Source: Eimeria necatrix (Eukaryota > Apicomplexa > Conoidasida > Eucoccidiorida > Eimeriidae). From it: a stretch of DNA of 34,690 nucleotides. The notes beneath the pieces are model-generated. The model saw only the letters and a program-made list of their open reading frames with translations. It was not told where the DNA came from and ran no database searches. The position numbers were made by a program, and so were the translations under genes. Of the stretch, positions 10,207 to 21,958 are shown piece after piece. Within the stretch, counting starts at the first letter, position 1. Every line of letters begins with the position of its first letter. The stretch is from NCBI RefSeq assembly GCF_000499385.1, contig NW_013654170.1:1-34690 (forward strand), read 5' to 3'.

Positions 10207-11194
10207 GACGTGGGGCTCCTGTTTGCTGGAGTTTGTTGCTGCCAGCAAGGCACTGAGAACTGCTGCAGTTATGCTTTCGGTGTCTCCTTGCTGCGGCTCT
10301 GGCTGCCTGCGGCGCCTGCGCTGCTGCTGCTGCTGCTGCAGCAGCAGCTGCTGCTGCTGCTCCAGCCTGTGTTTGGTTCTCAGGCGCCGGTTTCTCCTCT
10401 TGCTGCTGCTGGTGCCCCTGCTGCTGCTGCCTCTGCTGCTGCTGCCTCTGCTGCTGCTGCCTCTGCTGCTGCTGCCCTCCGCGAGCGCCTTGAGTATGGC
10501 AGCTAAGATGCTGCCGCCCGCTTGCTTGTCTGCTGCTGCTGCTGCAGCAGCAGCAGCAGCAGCAGCAAACACGAAAGAGAGTCCATTGGCGCAGCGCCGC
10601 ACTGCAGGATCCGAGAAAGACAGGGTCTCTCCTTTGGACAGCAGCAGCAGCACGTGCTGCAGGTCTTTTGCTGCAGTTGTTTCTGCTGCTGCAGCAGCAA
10701 AGCCCTGCGCCTGCTGCAGCACGGATCCGTAGAGTTGCTGCAGCTGCTGCTGCGCCTGCGCGCCTGCTGCTGCCACGGAAGCGGCCAGCGACTGTGTCTG
10801 CTGCTCTGCTGCAGCAACAGCAGCAGCAGCAGCAGCAACGCCCCCTCGTGCTGCAGCAGACACGCGGCTCAAGCCCCCCTCAGGCTCAGCAGCAGCAAAG
10901 AAGTCTTCTTCTTCATAGTCCAAGTCCTCATCTTCTTGCTGCTGCTCCTGCTGCTCTTCCTGCTGCTGCAGCAGCTGCTGCAGCGGGCCCACGGAGAGCA
11001 GCGACTCGGCGAAGGCCTTTCCTGCTGCTTCTGCTGCATCGAGCAGTTTGCTGACGCCCCAGCTGCTGCTGCTGCTGCTGCTGCTGTCCGGGTTGCTGCT
11101 GGTGGTTTGCTGCTGCTGCTCCTCCTCCTCTTCCAGCCCTTCTCCAGCAACGAACTCTTCGAAGGACAGGTCAAGGGGCTCTTCATCCTCGAGG

Positions 11195-11236
<42 letters not shown>

Positions 11237-11340
11237 GGCCTGAGCCTGTCGCGCTGGCCGCCAGCAGCAGCAGCAGCAGCAGCAGAGGGGCCTCCGCAGC
11301 CCAGAGCAGCAGCAACACACACCAGCAGCAAGTGGCGCAT
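10072..11340 (-). CDS. Secreted or membrane-delivered Gln/Ala-rich hypothetical protein
   Basis: Single-exon frame of 422 residues. The first 20 or so residues (MRHLLLVCVAAALGCGGPSA) form a good signal peptide. Then come poly-Gln, an acidic block (EDEEPLDLSFEEFVAGEGLEEEEE), WGVSKLLDAAEAAGKAFAESL, a second acidic block (EDEDLDYEEEDFF), an Ala/Gln helical region, FSDPAVRRCANGLSF, an (SSSRG) repeat of five units, a basic segment (KRRNRRLRTKHR; RRRRR) and a Gln-rich coiled coil to the stop. No family recognised. The non-repeat islands agree in one frame and change from acidic to basic along the protein, which supports a real gene. It is divergent from RPL4, about 980 bp away. Confidence 0.7.
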
Positions 11341-11370
11341 TGTCGCCTCCAGTCAACGCAGGTGAGCGGC

Positions 11371-11407
<37 letters not shown>

Positions 11408-12120
11408 GCGGGAAGGTGCAGAGGGGCAGCAGCAGCTGCAGCAGGAAACTGTTTGAGGGGAACTGCAGGGCGGGGAGCAGCAGCTGCTGCTGCTGCTGCA
11501 GCGGGGGGCAGGTCTGAATCGACGATCCGCGTCTCCACAAGAGGAGCAGCAGCAGCAGCAGCAGCGGCTCGGCAGCAGCAGCAGCAGCAGCGGGGAAGCA
11601 GCAGCAAAAGTTGAAAATGAGTCAAGAGAGTTGTTAACAAGAAAAGAAACAAAGAAAGCACTTTTTCGTAAAGTTTACACTAGGATCGCTCTCAGGTTCT
11701 GAGCAGCAGCTGCTGCTGCTGGCGGAGCAGCAGCAGCAGCAGCGCAGCAGCAGCGGCGCGGCAGCAGCAGCGGCGGCTTGAGGGCTGCTGCTGCTGCTGC
11801 GGGGCCACCACCCGCAGCAGCAGCAGCAGCTGCTGCTGCAGCAGCAGCAGTGGGTGAGGTTAGGGGCAGCAAATTGCGATTTAAAAAGGGGAAATTTCGT
11901 GTTGAAAGGTAAGTTCCGGCTTTTTGGTTTCTGCTGCTGCTGCTGCTGCTGCTCGTGGCCTTGCTGTCTGCGGTGCTGCTGCTGCTGCTGCTCGGGTGGG
12001 GATCGGCTGCTGCTCGTGCTGCTGCTGCTGCTGCTGCTGCTGCTGGCTTTCCGTTTTTCCGTTTTGCGAATTGGGTGCGTCTTCCTTCGAAGAGTTGCCT
12101 CCAGAAACCGCCGCTGCTGC

Positions 12121-12159
<39 letters not shown>

Positions 12160-12283
12160 TGCTGCTGTCGGTAGGGTGCGGGTGCGGCTCCGCTGCTGGT
12201 TCCTGCATCCTCCCCCTCTGCTGCTGCTGCTGCTGCTGCTTCGTGTGCTGCAGCAGCGTCGAACTCGCTTCTTCTCCCCCCTC

Positions 12284-12318
<35 letters not shown>
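11341..12318. other. Divergent intergenic region, CAG-rich
   Basis: Lies between the secreted-protein gene and RPL4 and should hold both promoters. It is mostly CAG/CTG tracts, with unique islands at 11608-11690, 11860-11930 and 12050-12115. A (CAG) tract of about ten units ends one base before the RPL4 ATG. No TATA-like or other promoter element is convincing. Confidence 0.6.
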
Positions 12319-12319
<1 letters not shown>

Positions 12320-13235
12320 TGTCGACAGTGCGTCCTTGCGTGGGGGTCTACGACCTGTCTGGCCGTCGCTGCGGGACCCTCCCCCTCCCCGGAGTGTTTG
12401 CTGCAGCAATCCGCCCGGACCTCGTAGCAGCAGCGTGGCGCAGCAGCAGCAGCAGCAGCAGACAGCCCTACGCCGTCAGCAGCAGCGCGGGACGCAGCAG
12501 CAGCGCAGCAAGCTGGGGGACTGGCAGAGCCGTCAGCAGAGTCCCCAGAGTCAAAGGCGGCGGCTCCCACCGCTGCGGCCAGGGGGCTTATGGGAATATG
12601 TGTAGGGGGGGGGGGCTGTTTGGCCCGACGAGGGTTTGGCGGCGGTGGTGCAGCAGCAGCAGCAGCAGCAGCAGCAGGCGGCACGCGGTTGCTGCTGCGC
12701 TTGCTGCTGCTGCAGTGCCGGCGCTGGTTGCTGCTCGGGGGCATAAGGTGGAGGAGGTCAAGGAGCTGCCGCTGGTGGTGGAGCAGCGGGCGCAGCAGCT
12801 CAGGAAGACACGGGAAGGTTTGCTGCTGCTGCAGCAGCTGGGACTGCAGCAGGAGCTGCAGCGCGTGCGCTGCAGCAGCAAACTGCGCGCCGGCCGCGGC
12901 AAAAGCCGCAGCCGCAGGTTCCGCAGCAAAAGGGGACCTTTGTTGGTTTATGAAGGAGACAAAAGTGTCTCCAGGGCTTTTAGAAACATCCCCGGAGTTG
13001 ACTGCTGCAGCGTGGAGCGTTTGAGTGTGTTGCTGCTGGCGCCTGGTGGGGTTGTGGGGCGGCTGTGTGTCTTCACTGCTGCTGCGCTGCAGCAGCTGCA
13101 GCAGCTCTTCGGAGACCCCGCCAGTCTTGCTGCTGCAGCACGGAAGCAGCAGTACCATTTGCTGCGGCCTTTGCTGCAGAACTGCGACGTGGCCCGCGTG
13201 GTCAACAGCGACGAAGTCCAGGCCGTGCTGCGCCC

Positions 13236-13275
<40 letters not shown>

Positions 13276-13551
13276 AGGCGGCAGCACAAGAACCTGCTCA
13301 CCAACGCAGCCGTGCTGCGCCGCGTCAACCCCGCTGCAGCAAACCTCAAGAGAAACGCCAAGCTGCAGCAGCAAACCGGCAGCAAGCAGCAGCAGCTGCT
13401 GCAGCACAAGAAGCAGCAAGTCCGCCTCCACAGAAGGGCCCACCGCAGAGCAGCAAAAGCCTTCATGCAGCAAATCCGAGCTGCCTTCTCAGACACTGCC
13501 CAGGCCAACATTGCTGCTGCCAAGCAGCAGCAGCAGCAGCTCCAGGCCTGA
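12319..13551 (+). CDS. RPL4: 60S ribosomal protein L4 (uL4)
   Basis: A 410-residue protein in one exon, close to the usual 360-430 of eukaryotic uL4, which lines the large-subunit exit tunnel. Clear landmarks: RPCVGVYDLSG, LPGVFAAAIRPDLV, RQPYAVSSSAG, SWGTGRAVSRVPRVKGGGSH, RCGQGAYGNMCRGG, WRRW, GHKVEEVKELPLVVE, RRFRSKRGPLLVYE, AFRNIPGVD and LLLAPGGVVGRLCVF. Ser runs replace parts of two loops (after WRS, and after WRRWC). A poly-Gln run lies before the KNLLTNAAVLRRVNP segment, and the C-terminus is Gln-rich rather than Lys/Ala-rich. The ATG chosen starts MSTVRPC, the expected N-terminus; a (CAG) tract lies directly before it. Confidence 0.97.
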
Positions 13552-13552
13552 C

Positions 13553-13588
<36 letters not shown>

Positions 13589-15214
13589 GGGGGGGGGGGG
13601 GACCAGGACGCCACGCGCAGCAGACCTTGAACCAGGGGCAGCTGCAGCTGCAGCAGCAGCAGCAGCAATCGCAGCAGCAGCAACAGCAGCAGCAGCAGCA
13701 GCAGCGGGATGAGCTGCAGCGCGACTTCAACTGTTTCCACAAACACTGAGCAAAGCTAATTGCACTGCTGCTGCAGCACGTGCTGCTGCAGCACGTGCTG
13801 CTGCAGCAGAGACCGACAGAAGCTGCTGCTGCTGCTGCTGCTGCTGCTGACGCGGGTTTGTTACCGTCGGGGCAGCAGCAGCAACTCTTCCTGCTGCTCT
13901 GCTGCAGTTGCTTTGCTGCTGCAGTGCTTCTCCTTGCTGCTGCGCTTCACAAAACTCCAAAGCTAATCCTAAGCTGCCCACGCGCTTTGAGGCCCCAGGC
14001 CCCCACAAACTCTAAACCCTAAACCCTAATTCGTGGTTTATTTCCCCAGCAGCAGCAGCTGAGCTACCACTACTTCTGGCAGCAGCAGTGCTGCAGCAGT
14101 CTAGCTAGCTGTTGAATTGGTCTTTTCAATTGAAAATATTATTTTTAATTTAATTTATTTTAATTAAATAATTCATAAATAAGTTTAAAAAGAATATTTA
14201 ATTCTGGCGGAGCGAAACTGGAGAGAAACGGTCCCGAGCCACGGGGTGTACGTACATGTACACCCGCCTCATCTGTACGTACACCCGAACTTCTTGGCAA
14301 GTGCGCCGTTTGGGGTCTAAATGGCACTAAATTGGACTTATTTGGTGCCAGAAATGCCACAATTTGATTTATTTGCTGCTAGAAATGGCATTTTTTGTTT
14401 TATTTGCTGCCAGAAATGGCATAATTCCGTTTTCTGGAGTTCAGGAGCCCGCGGCGCCGGGGTGTACAGACAGCTCGATCTTCAGAGACGCGGGGAGAAA
14501 ACGGCAGCTGGACTGCGACTTTAAATGCATTTTTGACATTTATTTGAATTTAATTGAATTAAAAACGCAATTTAATCCATTATTCCTATTTATTCTGCTG
14601 CTGCTGCTGCACAGAGCACCCCGGCAGCCCCCAGGAAGCGAGAGCAGCAGCCGGCGGTGTCTGCTGCTGCAGCATTTGCTGCTGCTGCATTATGAATTTT
14701 TACTTAAAGCTGTTTGTTCCCTTTTGCTTGCTGCAGTTGCAGCCTGCTGCTGCTGCTGCTGCTGTGCTGCAGCACAACCACCACCACCACCTGCAGCAGC
14801 AGCAGCAGCAGCAGCTGCTGCTGCTGTGGGGTGGCTGCTGCGTGGAGTGTGCGCGTTTGGTTGCTGCTGCAGCGTGTCTGCCTCTGGAGAGCCAAAAGAG
14901 TTGAATTTGCTGCTTAAAAAGAAATAATTAGCAGCAGCAGCAGCAGCAGGGGAGTTGAGCTGGGAGGAGCAGCAGCAGCAGCAGCCCTGCACATTGCAGC
15001 AGCGGCCGCGGAGCTGCAGCAGCAGTCGCCCCACGCGCGCTGCTGCTGCTGCTGCTGCTGCTGCGCTGCTGCGCTTCTGGGTGCTGCAGCAGGACGTGGG
15101 TGTTTTTGCTGGCGAAGAAGCAAGTGGTTGAAAGCTGGTTTGCAGTTTGTTTTGTCTGCTGCTGCTGCTGCTGCTCGTGGTGCTGCTGCGCCGCTGCTGC
15201 TGCAGTCCCGCCGC

Positions 15215-15247
<33 letters not shown>

Positions 15248-15354
15248 AGGGTTTCCAGCAGCAGCGCCAGTGTGGGTATCTCGCGCCGTTAGCTGCAGCA
15301 GCAGCAGCCGCTGCTGCTCGAGCCGACGGAGCCCCCGGCCGCCGCCGCTGCCGC

Positions 15355-15405
<51 letters not shown>

Positions 15406-15406
15406 A
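13552..15406. other. Intergenic region between RPL4 and NAC beta
   Basis: 13552-13715 is CAG tract. 13755-13810 repeats a CACGTGCTGCTGCAG unit. 14010-14030 holds a short telomere-like run. 14100-14200 is AT-rich (TTTTAATTTAATT). 14240-14290 and 14459-14471 carry the GGTGTACGTACACC-type palindrome. 14590-15400 returns to CAG/CTG. No exon with family resemblance is seen on either strand. Confidence 0.6.
14337..14425. repeat. Three copies of a 31-bp tandem repeat
   Basis: TTATTTG(G/C)TGC(C/T)AGAAATG recurs at 31-bp spacing (cores at 14347, 14378, 14409), each followed by GGCA or CCACA and a T-rich run. Confidence 0.75.
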
Positions 15407-15851
15407 ATGACGATGGAGGAAGAAGTGAGTCCTGCTGTTGCTGCTGCGCGGGCGAAGCTGCGGGAACGACTGCAGCAGACGCAGCAGCTGGGGGGCAAAG
15501 GAACAGCAAGAAGGAAAGCAGCAAAGAGCCACCGGTCTGCTGCTGGCGAAGACAAGCGGCTGCAGCAAGCAGCAAAACGCGTCGGTGCTGCTGCTGTCTT
15601 CGGGATCGAAGAAGCTTATTTGCTGCGCAAAGATGCAACGGGACTTTTCTTTAAATCCCCCAAAGTTCTTGCTGCTCCAGCAGCAAACACTTACATTCTT
15701 TCGGGGGCTGTGGAGGAGAAGCAGCAGCTGGAGCCGCTGCTGCATGCGCGCGGCGCAGCAGCAGCAGCAGCAGCAGCAGCAGACGCGCCCGCTGTCACTT
15801 CCGAGATGCTCAAACACCTGCAGCAGCAAGTCCAGAAGTTCAGCAAACAAA

Positions 15852-15882
<31 letters not shown>

Positions 15883-15940
15883 AACCGACGACGACGTACC
15901 CGACCTCGTCCAAAACTTCGAGGAAGTCTCCAAGCAGTAA
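15407..15940 (+). CDS. BTF3: Nascent polypeptide-associated complex beta subunit (BTF3-like)
   Basis: A 177-residue single-exon protein. NAC beta pairs with NAC alpha on the ribosome and shields nascent chains. Landmarks in order: LGGKGTARRKAAKSHR (the ribosome-binding and NAC motif), FGIEEAYLLRKDATGLFF, SPKVLAAPAANTYILSG (the NAC beta-barrel strands) and DDDVPDLVQNFEEVSKQ (the conserved acidic C-terminus). Two repeat-encoded inserts, poly-Ala and poly-Gln, lie between the barrel and the tail, where the family varies. The start is the first ATG after a (CTG) tract of about 16 units; MTMEEE may start at either Met. Confidence 0.96.
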
Positions 15941-15946
15941 ACCCCA

Positions 15947-15981
<35 letters not shown>

Positions 15982-16639
15982 CCAGCAGCAGCAGCGGCGG
16001 CGGCGGCGGCGCTGCTGCTGCAGCTGCAGCTGCTGCTGCAGCAGCTGCTGCAGCGGGGCGCAGCAACGAACTGGGTGACACGTGAAGCTGGAGGAACAGC
16101 TACAACTGCAGCAGCAAACCGTGCTGCAGCAGCAGCAGCAGCCACTGCAGCAGCGGCTGCTGCTGCTGCTGCGGCAGCACGATACTTTGCCGCATAGACT
16201 GAGCAAACTTTGTATTTTGCTGCGAGTGGTTGCTGATGGCGTCCAGACGCAGCAGCAGCAACAGCAGCAGCAGCAGCAGCTGCTGCTGCTGCTGCTGCAG
16301 CTGCTGCAGCTGCTGCTGAGTGTAGAGAGAGTGGTCTTGCTGGACACTAGATTAGGGTTTAGGAAGTAGCCAGGGTTTAGCGCCATTCAGGATGAATACT
16401 GCCAAATTAGGGTTTAGGGTTTAGCCCCAAATTAGGGTTTAGGGTTTAGCCCCAAATTAGGGTTTATAGTTTAGCGCTTGAGAAGGGTATGAACTGTAGG
16501 GAGGCGCTGCTTTACTGCGCGAGTTCCTAAACCCTAGGGTACCTAAACCCTAAACCCTAAATGAGCGGATAGCGCAGGGCCAGGAGAGCAGGAAATCAAA
16601 TAAATAGTTTATTTGAGGCCTAGACAGTGTGGGGGCACT

Positions 16640-16671
<32 letters not shown>

Positions 16672-17109
16672 CTGTTGCTGCTGCTGCTCCGCAGCCAAAT
16701 ACAGCAGCTGCTGCTGCTGTAGGTAGCTGCACTGCTGCTGCTGCTGCTGCTGCCCCGCAAAAAAAGCAGTAGCGGCACGAACATACGCTGCTGCTGTTGC
16801 TGCAGCAGCAGCAGCAGCACAAAAAGCTGCAGCAGCAGCAGCAGCACAAAAAGCTGCAGCAGCAGCAGCAGCAGCTACGGGCCGTCTCCCTGTTTTGCGG
16901 CCATTGCGGCAGCAAACAATGAGAGTTTGAAAAAGACATTTTTGTTTTTACTTTTTATTTATTCAGTGGAAAGTTCCAAAACCCTAAACCCTAAACCCTA
17001 AACCCTCAGGCAATTCGAGATAAGAAATGTCTACTTGTACATTTCAACAAAAAACGCGAAAACGGCTTTTTAGGGTTTAGGGTTTAGGGTTTAGGGTTTA
17101 GGGTTTGGC
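15941..17109. other. Region between convergent NAC beta and PDI-like genes
   Basis: 15950-16320 is CAG/CTG-rich, with one minus-strand island (about 16175-16250) reading DAISNHSQQNTKFAQSMRQS, possibly an exon but unassigned. 16355-16560 holds degenerate TTTAGGG runs with a thrice-used AGCCCCAAATTAGGGTTT unit. 16620-16939 is CAG-rich with a minus-strand Ala/Cys frame. Telomere-like runs flank 16979-17006 and 17069-17106. No family match. Confidence 0.5.
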
Positions 17110-17384
17110 TCACAAGTCCTCGTGGGGCTGCAGCGTTGTTTGGGAAACTACAAACTGAAAAAGAGAGTTTACATTTCGAGGCCCCGTGTAGACAATGGGC
17201 ACTTTAGGGTTTAGGGTTTCGCTAGGGTTTAGGGTTTCGCTAGGGTTTAGGGTTTCGCTAGGGTTTAGGGTTTCGCTAGGGTTTAGGGTTTCGCTAGGGT
17301 TTAGAGCCTTCGGCGGAGCCTTCCCAAAGAATACTACAACGGGATAGCCGTGGCTGCTGACCACGTCAGGGTCTATGGCCACCC

Positions 17385-17433
<49 letters not shown>

Positions 17434-17455
17434 GTCTGCTGCTGCTGCTGAGTCT

Positions 17456-17486
<31 letters not shown>

Positions 17487-19005
17487 TCAAACCTGGTATG
17501 TCATTTTCTGTTCCTTCCACTCGCGCCAGCAGCAGCGACTCCTCGTTTGCGAGCCGCATGGCAAGCTGCAACACAAACCCCAAACCCTAAACCCTAAACC
17601 CTAAACCCTAAACCCTCGCGAGTAACGGGCCAACTTGCTGACAATTTCGATAAGCAGGTGAGGAGGGTTTGGCAATTAGGGTTTAGAATTTGGCTGCAGT
17701 TTAGGGTTTGGCTAGGGTTTAGGACTCAGCTAGGGTTTAGGGTTTGGCTGGGGTTTGTCTAGGGTTTAGGGTTTGACTAGGGTTTAGGGTTTGGCTAGGG
17801 TTTAGCATCTCCGCGTCTCTCCTGGCCTTCCGGGGCCGCGGCGCCGCCGCTGCTGCCGAGGGTTTAGGGTTTAGCCACAACTAGGCCTGGGGCCTTAGGG
17901 TTTAGGGTTTAGGGTTTAGGGTTTAGGAACCTCTTCAAATACTGGCATGAAGATGGCGCTGTGGGGACAAGAGGAACTGTAGATCAGCAGCAAAACATCT
18001 TTGTTGGATTCCAAAACCACCGACTTGAAACGCGAAGCCACCAGCTCCTGCGGGCCCAAACCCTAAACCCTAAACCCTAAACCCTAAACCCTAAACCCTA
18101 AACCCTAAGCCCTGAACCCTAGACCCTGAGCGCTTAACCCGGGCACGCCCAGGGCCCCCTAAACACTGGGGCATCGAAACCCTAAACCCTAAACCCTAAA
18201 CCCTAGAATTCTAGGAACAGAGAACAAACTGCAAACCCTCATAAACCCCAAACCCTTACGTACACCTAGTAGACCCTAAGCCCCCCCAAACCCTAAACCC
18301 TCCTAAACCCTAAACCCTTAGAAACCCCGAACCCTCCCAAACTCTAGCCCCTCCAAAATTCAAACCATACAAAGAGCTGAAACCCCAAAACCCTGAACCC
18401 CAAACCCTAGGCCCTCCCAAACCCTAAACCCTCTCAAACCCCAAATCCTCTCAAACCCTAAACCCTCTCAAACCCCAAGTCCTCTCAAACCCTAAACCCT
18501 CTCAAACCCTCGCTCACGTAGACAGGCCCTTTTTGCACTTTCGGGGGTTTCGCGGACTTGTAGTAGGGTTTGAGTTTTCCTTCTTTGAACTTGGCTGCAG
18601 CGCACAAGGAACCCACGCACCGCAAACCCTTTTTTAGGGTTTGGCCGCCTAGGGTTTAGGGTTTAGGGGAGGCAAAAGAGAAGCAGCGGGGCGGCGAGCT
18701 CCGGACTTGTTCCCTTATTCTCGTCCATTTTTCCTTTTGCAATTTATTTTAATTAATTATTATTTATTTATTTTAATTTATTTATTTTAATTTATTTATT
18801 TTAATTTATTTATTTTAATTAATTAATTAATTAATTAATTTATTTATTTGTTGGCTCCTACTGAGGCACTCAAGAATTGTCTTTTTGCTTTCGGCATTTC
18901 CGCAAACAAATTTCGTCAGCTTCTTTGGGTCGTCTATGGCGCGAACAATTACAACCTAAATAAATAAATAAATAAATAAATAAAAATAAATAAATAAATA
19001 AATAA

Positions 19006-19058
<53 letters not shown>

Positions 19059-21339
19059 ATGATAAATAGTTCATTAGCTCGTTGGGCGTTTAAAAAGCGG
19101 CGTTGGGAGGCGCGAGCAGCGGCACAAAACGATACCTGAACCCTAAACCCTAAACCCTAAACCCTAAACCCTAAACCCTAAACCCTAACCTGGGGTTTTG
19201 CAGTTTCTTCAATTCCCAAGTAGCTCATTGCGCGCAGTTGCAAAGTAGAAGGAATGACAGCCGAGCAGAACAAAACTGATTTGTCGAAGGCAGCAGCAGC
19301 CTCTGCGAACTGCACCACAAACCCTAAACCCTAAACCCTAAACCCTAAACCCTAAACCCTAAACCCTAAACCCTAGGCGCGGCGGAAGAGTTAATCTCAG
19401 GTGTACGTACACTGCAATTTTTTGTGCCAAAGCCCTAAACCCTCGCAAACCCAAAACTCTAAACCCTAAACCCTAAACCCTAAACCCTAAACCCTAAACC
19501 CGAATGACGAACCGCAAAGTCCTCAGAAATAGCGGGCTCAGAGCCGCCAAAGAGGAACACGACAGGACGCAGTTCAGTAAAAATCTGCGCAATCAAACCC
19601 TAAACCCTAAACCCTAAACCCTAAACCCTAAACCCTAAACCCTTGAGGCTTCACAGTTGAAGCAAAACCCCTCCCATGCACAAACCACACTTTGTGGCGC
19701 CCAGGCTGCGGCATCCCAGAATAGCTCGACTTCTAAACCCTGAACCCCAAACCCTAAACCCTGAACCCCAAACCCTAAACCCTAAACCCTTAACCCTAAA
19801 CCCTAAACCCTAAACCCTAGCTGCTCACCGAGGCAGCCGTGAGGCTGGTTAAGCTGACAACGGCGGGCGTCTCTTCTTCCAGGGCTTCGATCAAACGGCG
19901 CTGAAGCACAGTCCCAAACCCTAAACCCTAAACCCTAAACCCTAAACCCTAAACCCTAAACCCGAAACCCTAATCCCGAAACCCTAAACCCTCATGAATC
20001 AAGCGAAGTGCTGTGAAGACGCGGAATGGCGCTGGGAAAGAGGAATGCCTTTGCGGCCCAAAACCCCAAACCCTAAACCCCAAACCCTAAACCCTAAACT
20101 CTAAAACTCTAAATACTAAACCCTAAACCCTAAACACCAAACAAACCATAAACCCTAAACCCTAAACCCTAAACCCTAAACCCTAAACCCTAAACCCTAA
20201 ACCCTAGAAGAGGGAAAAAGAGGAAAAAGGCTCACTTGTTCTTCTCTGTCTTCACTCAGAGAAAATTCTTTGCGGAAACCCTTGGGCTTCAGCAACAGCT
20301 GGCAGGGAGGCTCCACCTGCACAAACCCTAAACCCTAAACCCTAAACCCTAAACCCTAAACCCTAAACCCTCAACCCTCGACTCAAACCCTTGAGCACCG
20401 CCGTGTGCAGGTGCCGCATCCCTTGGGTCCATAAACCTCTGTGCAGCCTGCGAGCGCTCGCTGCAGAAACAGCAGCAAGGGTTTAGGGTTTAGGGTTTAG
20501 GGTTTAGGGTTTAGGGTTTACATTGAAGGCCGCAGCCAAAGTCGGGTCATAAACGTCCACAATCGGCAGCCGAGTCGAAGCCACAGAAACCGCCGAAGGC
20601 ACAGGGTTTATGTCAGCAGCTGCAGCATGCAAACCCTAAACCCTAAACCCTAAACCCTAAAGCCGAAGCCCTAAACCCTAAACCCTAAACCCTAAAGCCG
20701 AAACCCTAAACACTAAACTCTAAACGCCATTACAAGAAAGGCAGCCCTTCTTGAAGCGCACAGCTCCGCCGCGGCTGGAGAAAGCAAAACCCTAAACCCT
20801 AAACCCTAAGTCCTGAAGCCTAGAGCCAGAATTTAAACCCCAAACCCTAAACCCTAAACCCTAAACCCTACGTTTTTCGAAAAAGCGAAGTAGCGTCTGG
20901 GGAAACTCGAAGAGGAGCTCATCCAAAAAGGTTTTGTTCGGGGCCCGCAGAGAGGTGGGATAAGCAAGCCTGAAGGGACATAAACCCTAAACCCTAAACC
21001 CTAAACCCTAAACCCTAAACCCTAACCCTTGAGTCTGCGTTCTCTTTCCCAAACCCTAAACCCTAAACAGTGTTCCAGGAGATAACAGCGGGTAGGGGAA
21101 AGGCGTGTGCCGTCTCTAGAGGTGGCCCCTGACGTATAGGCCTAAATCGAGGGTTTAGGGTTTAGGGTTTAGGGTTTAGGGTTTACTTGATGATTTGGAG
21201 TTTGATTTCTTCCTCTGTTGAGTTTTCAGGGAGAAAAAGCGTCATGTATTCTCCCTCTGGCTGCTCCGCAGCTGCTGCTGCTGCTGGCTCCCCTGCTGCT
21301 GCTGCTGCTGGCTCTGCTGCTGCTGCTGCTGCTGGACCG

Positions 21340-21380
<41 letters not shown>

Positions 21381-21865
21381 CAAGTGCTGCTCATATCGCA
21401 GATACATCTCACAGGCGTTTTTGTCCCCGTAGCGCACCCCCCGCCTTTGGCCAGACCCTTCGGCTTTCCGCAAGACCTGCGCAAACCCTAAACCCTAAAC
21501 CCTAAACCCTAAACCCTAAACCCTAAACCCTAGAGTGCAAACCCTGGACCCGGCCCCCGGGTTGGGGCAGCTGCTGAGTGAAGTGCGAAGGGTTTAGGGT
21601 TTGCGCGCGGCCAGCAGCCTGTGGAGCCTGGGGCGCAGACCAAGGGCTTAGGGTTTAGGGTTTAGGGTTTAGGGTTTAGGGTTTAGGGACTTTGGCAAAT
21701 AAAACCCTCGGCTGCAGCTGAGACAGCCGAAAGAAGGCTCGAGCAACTCCGAAGAAAGTGGCGAAGACATCTGAGGTGTCTGTACACCTCGAGTCGCCCA
21801 GCAGCACCAACGCAGTCCTGAAAATTGAAAGTTGAAAAGTAAAATCAAATTTTAATTAAAACTCT

Positions 21866-21958
<93 letters not shown>

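Noticed and set aside
14690..16081. 463-codon minus-strand frame opposite NAC beta
   Set aside because: Overlaps the clearly conserved NAC beta gene, and its sequence is made of repeat codons.
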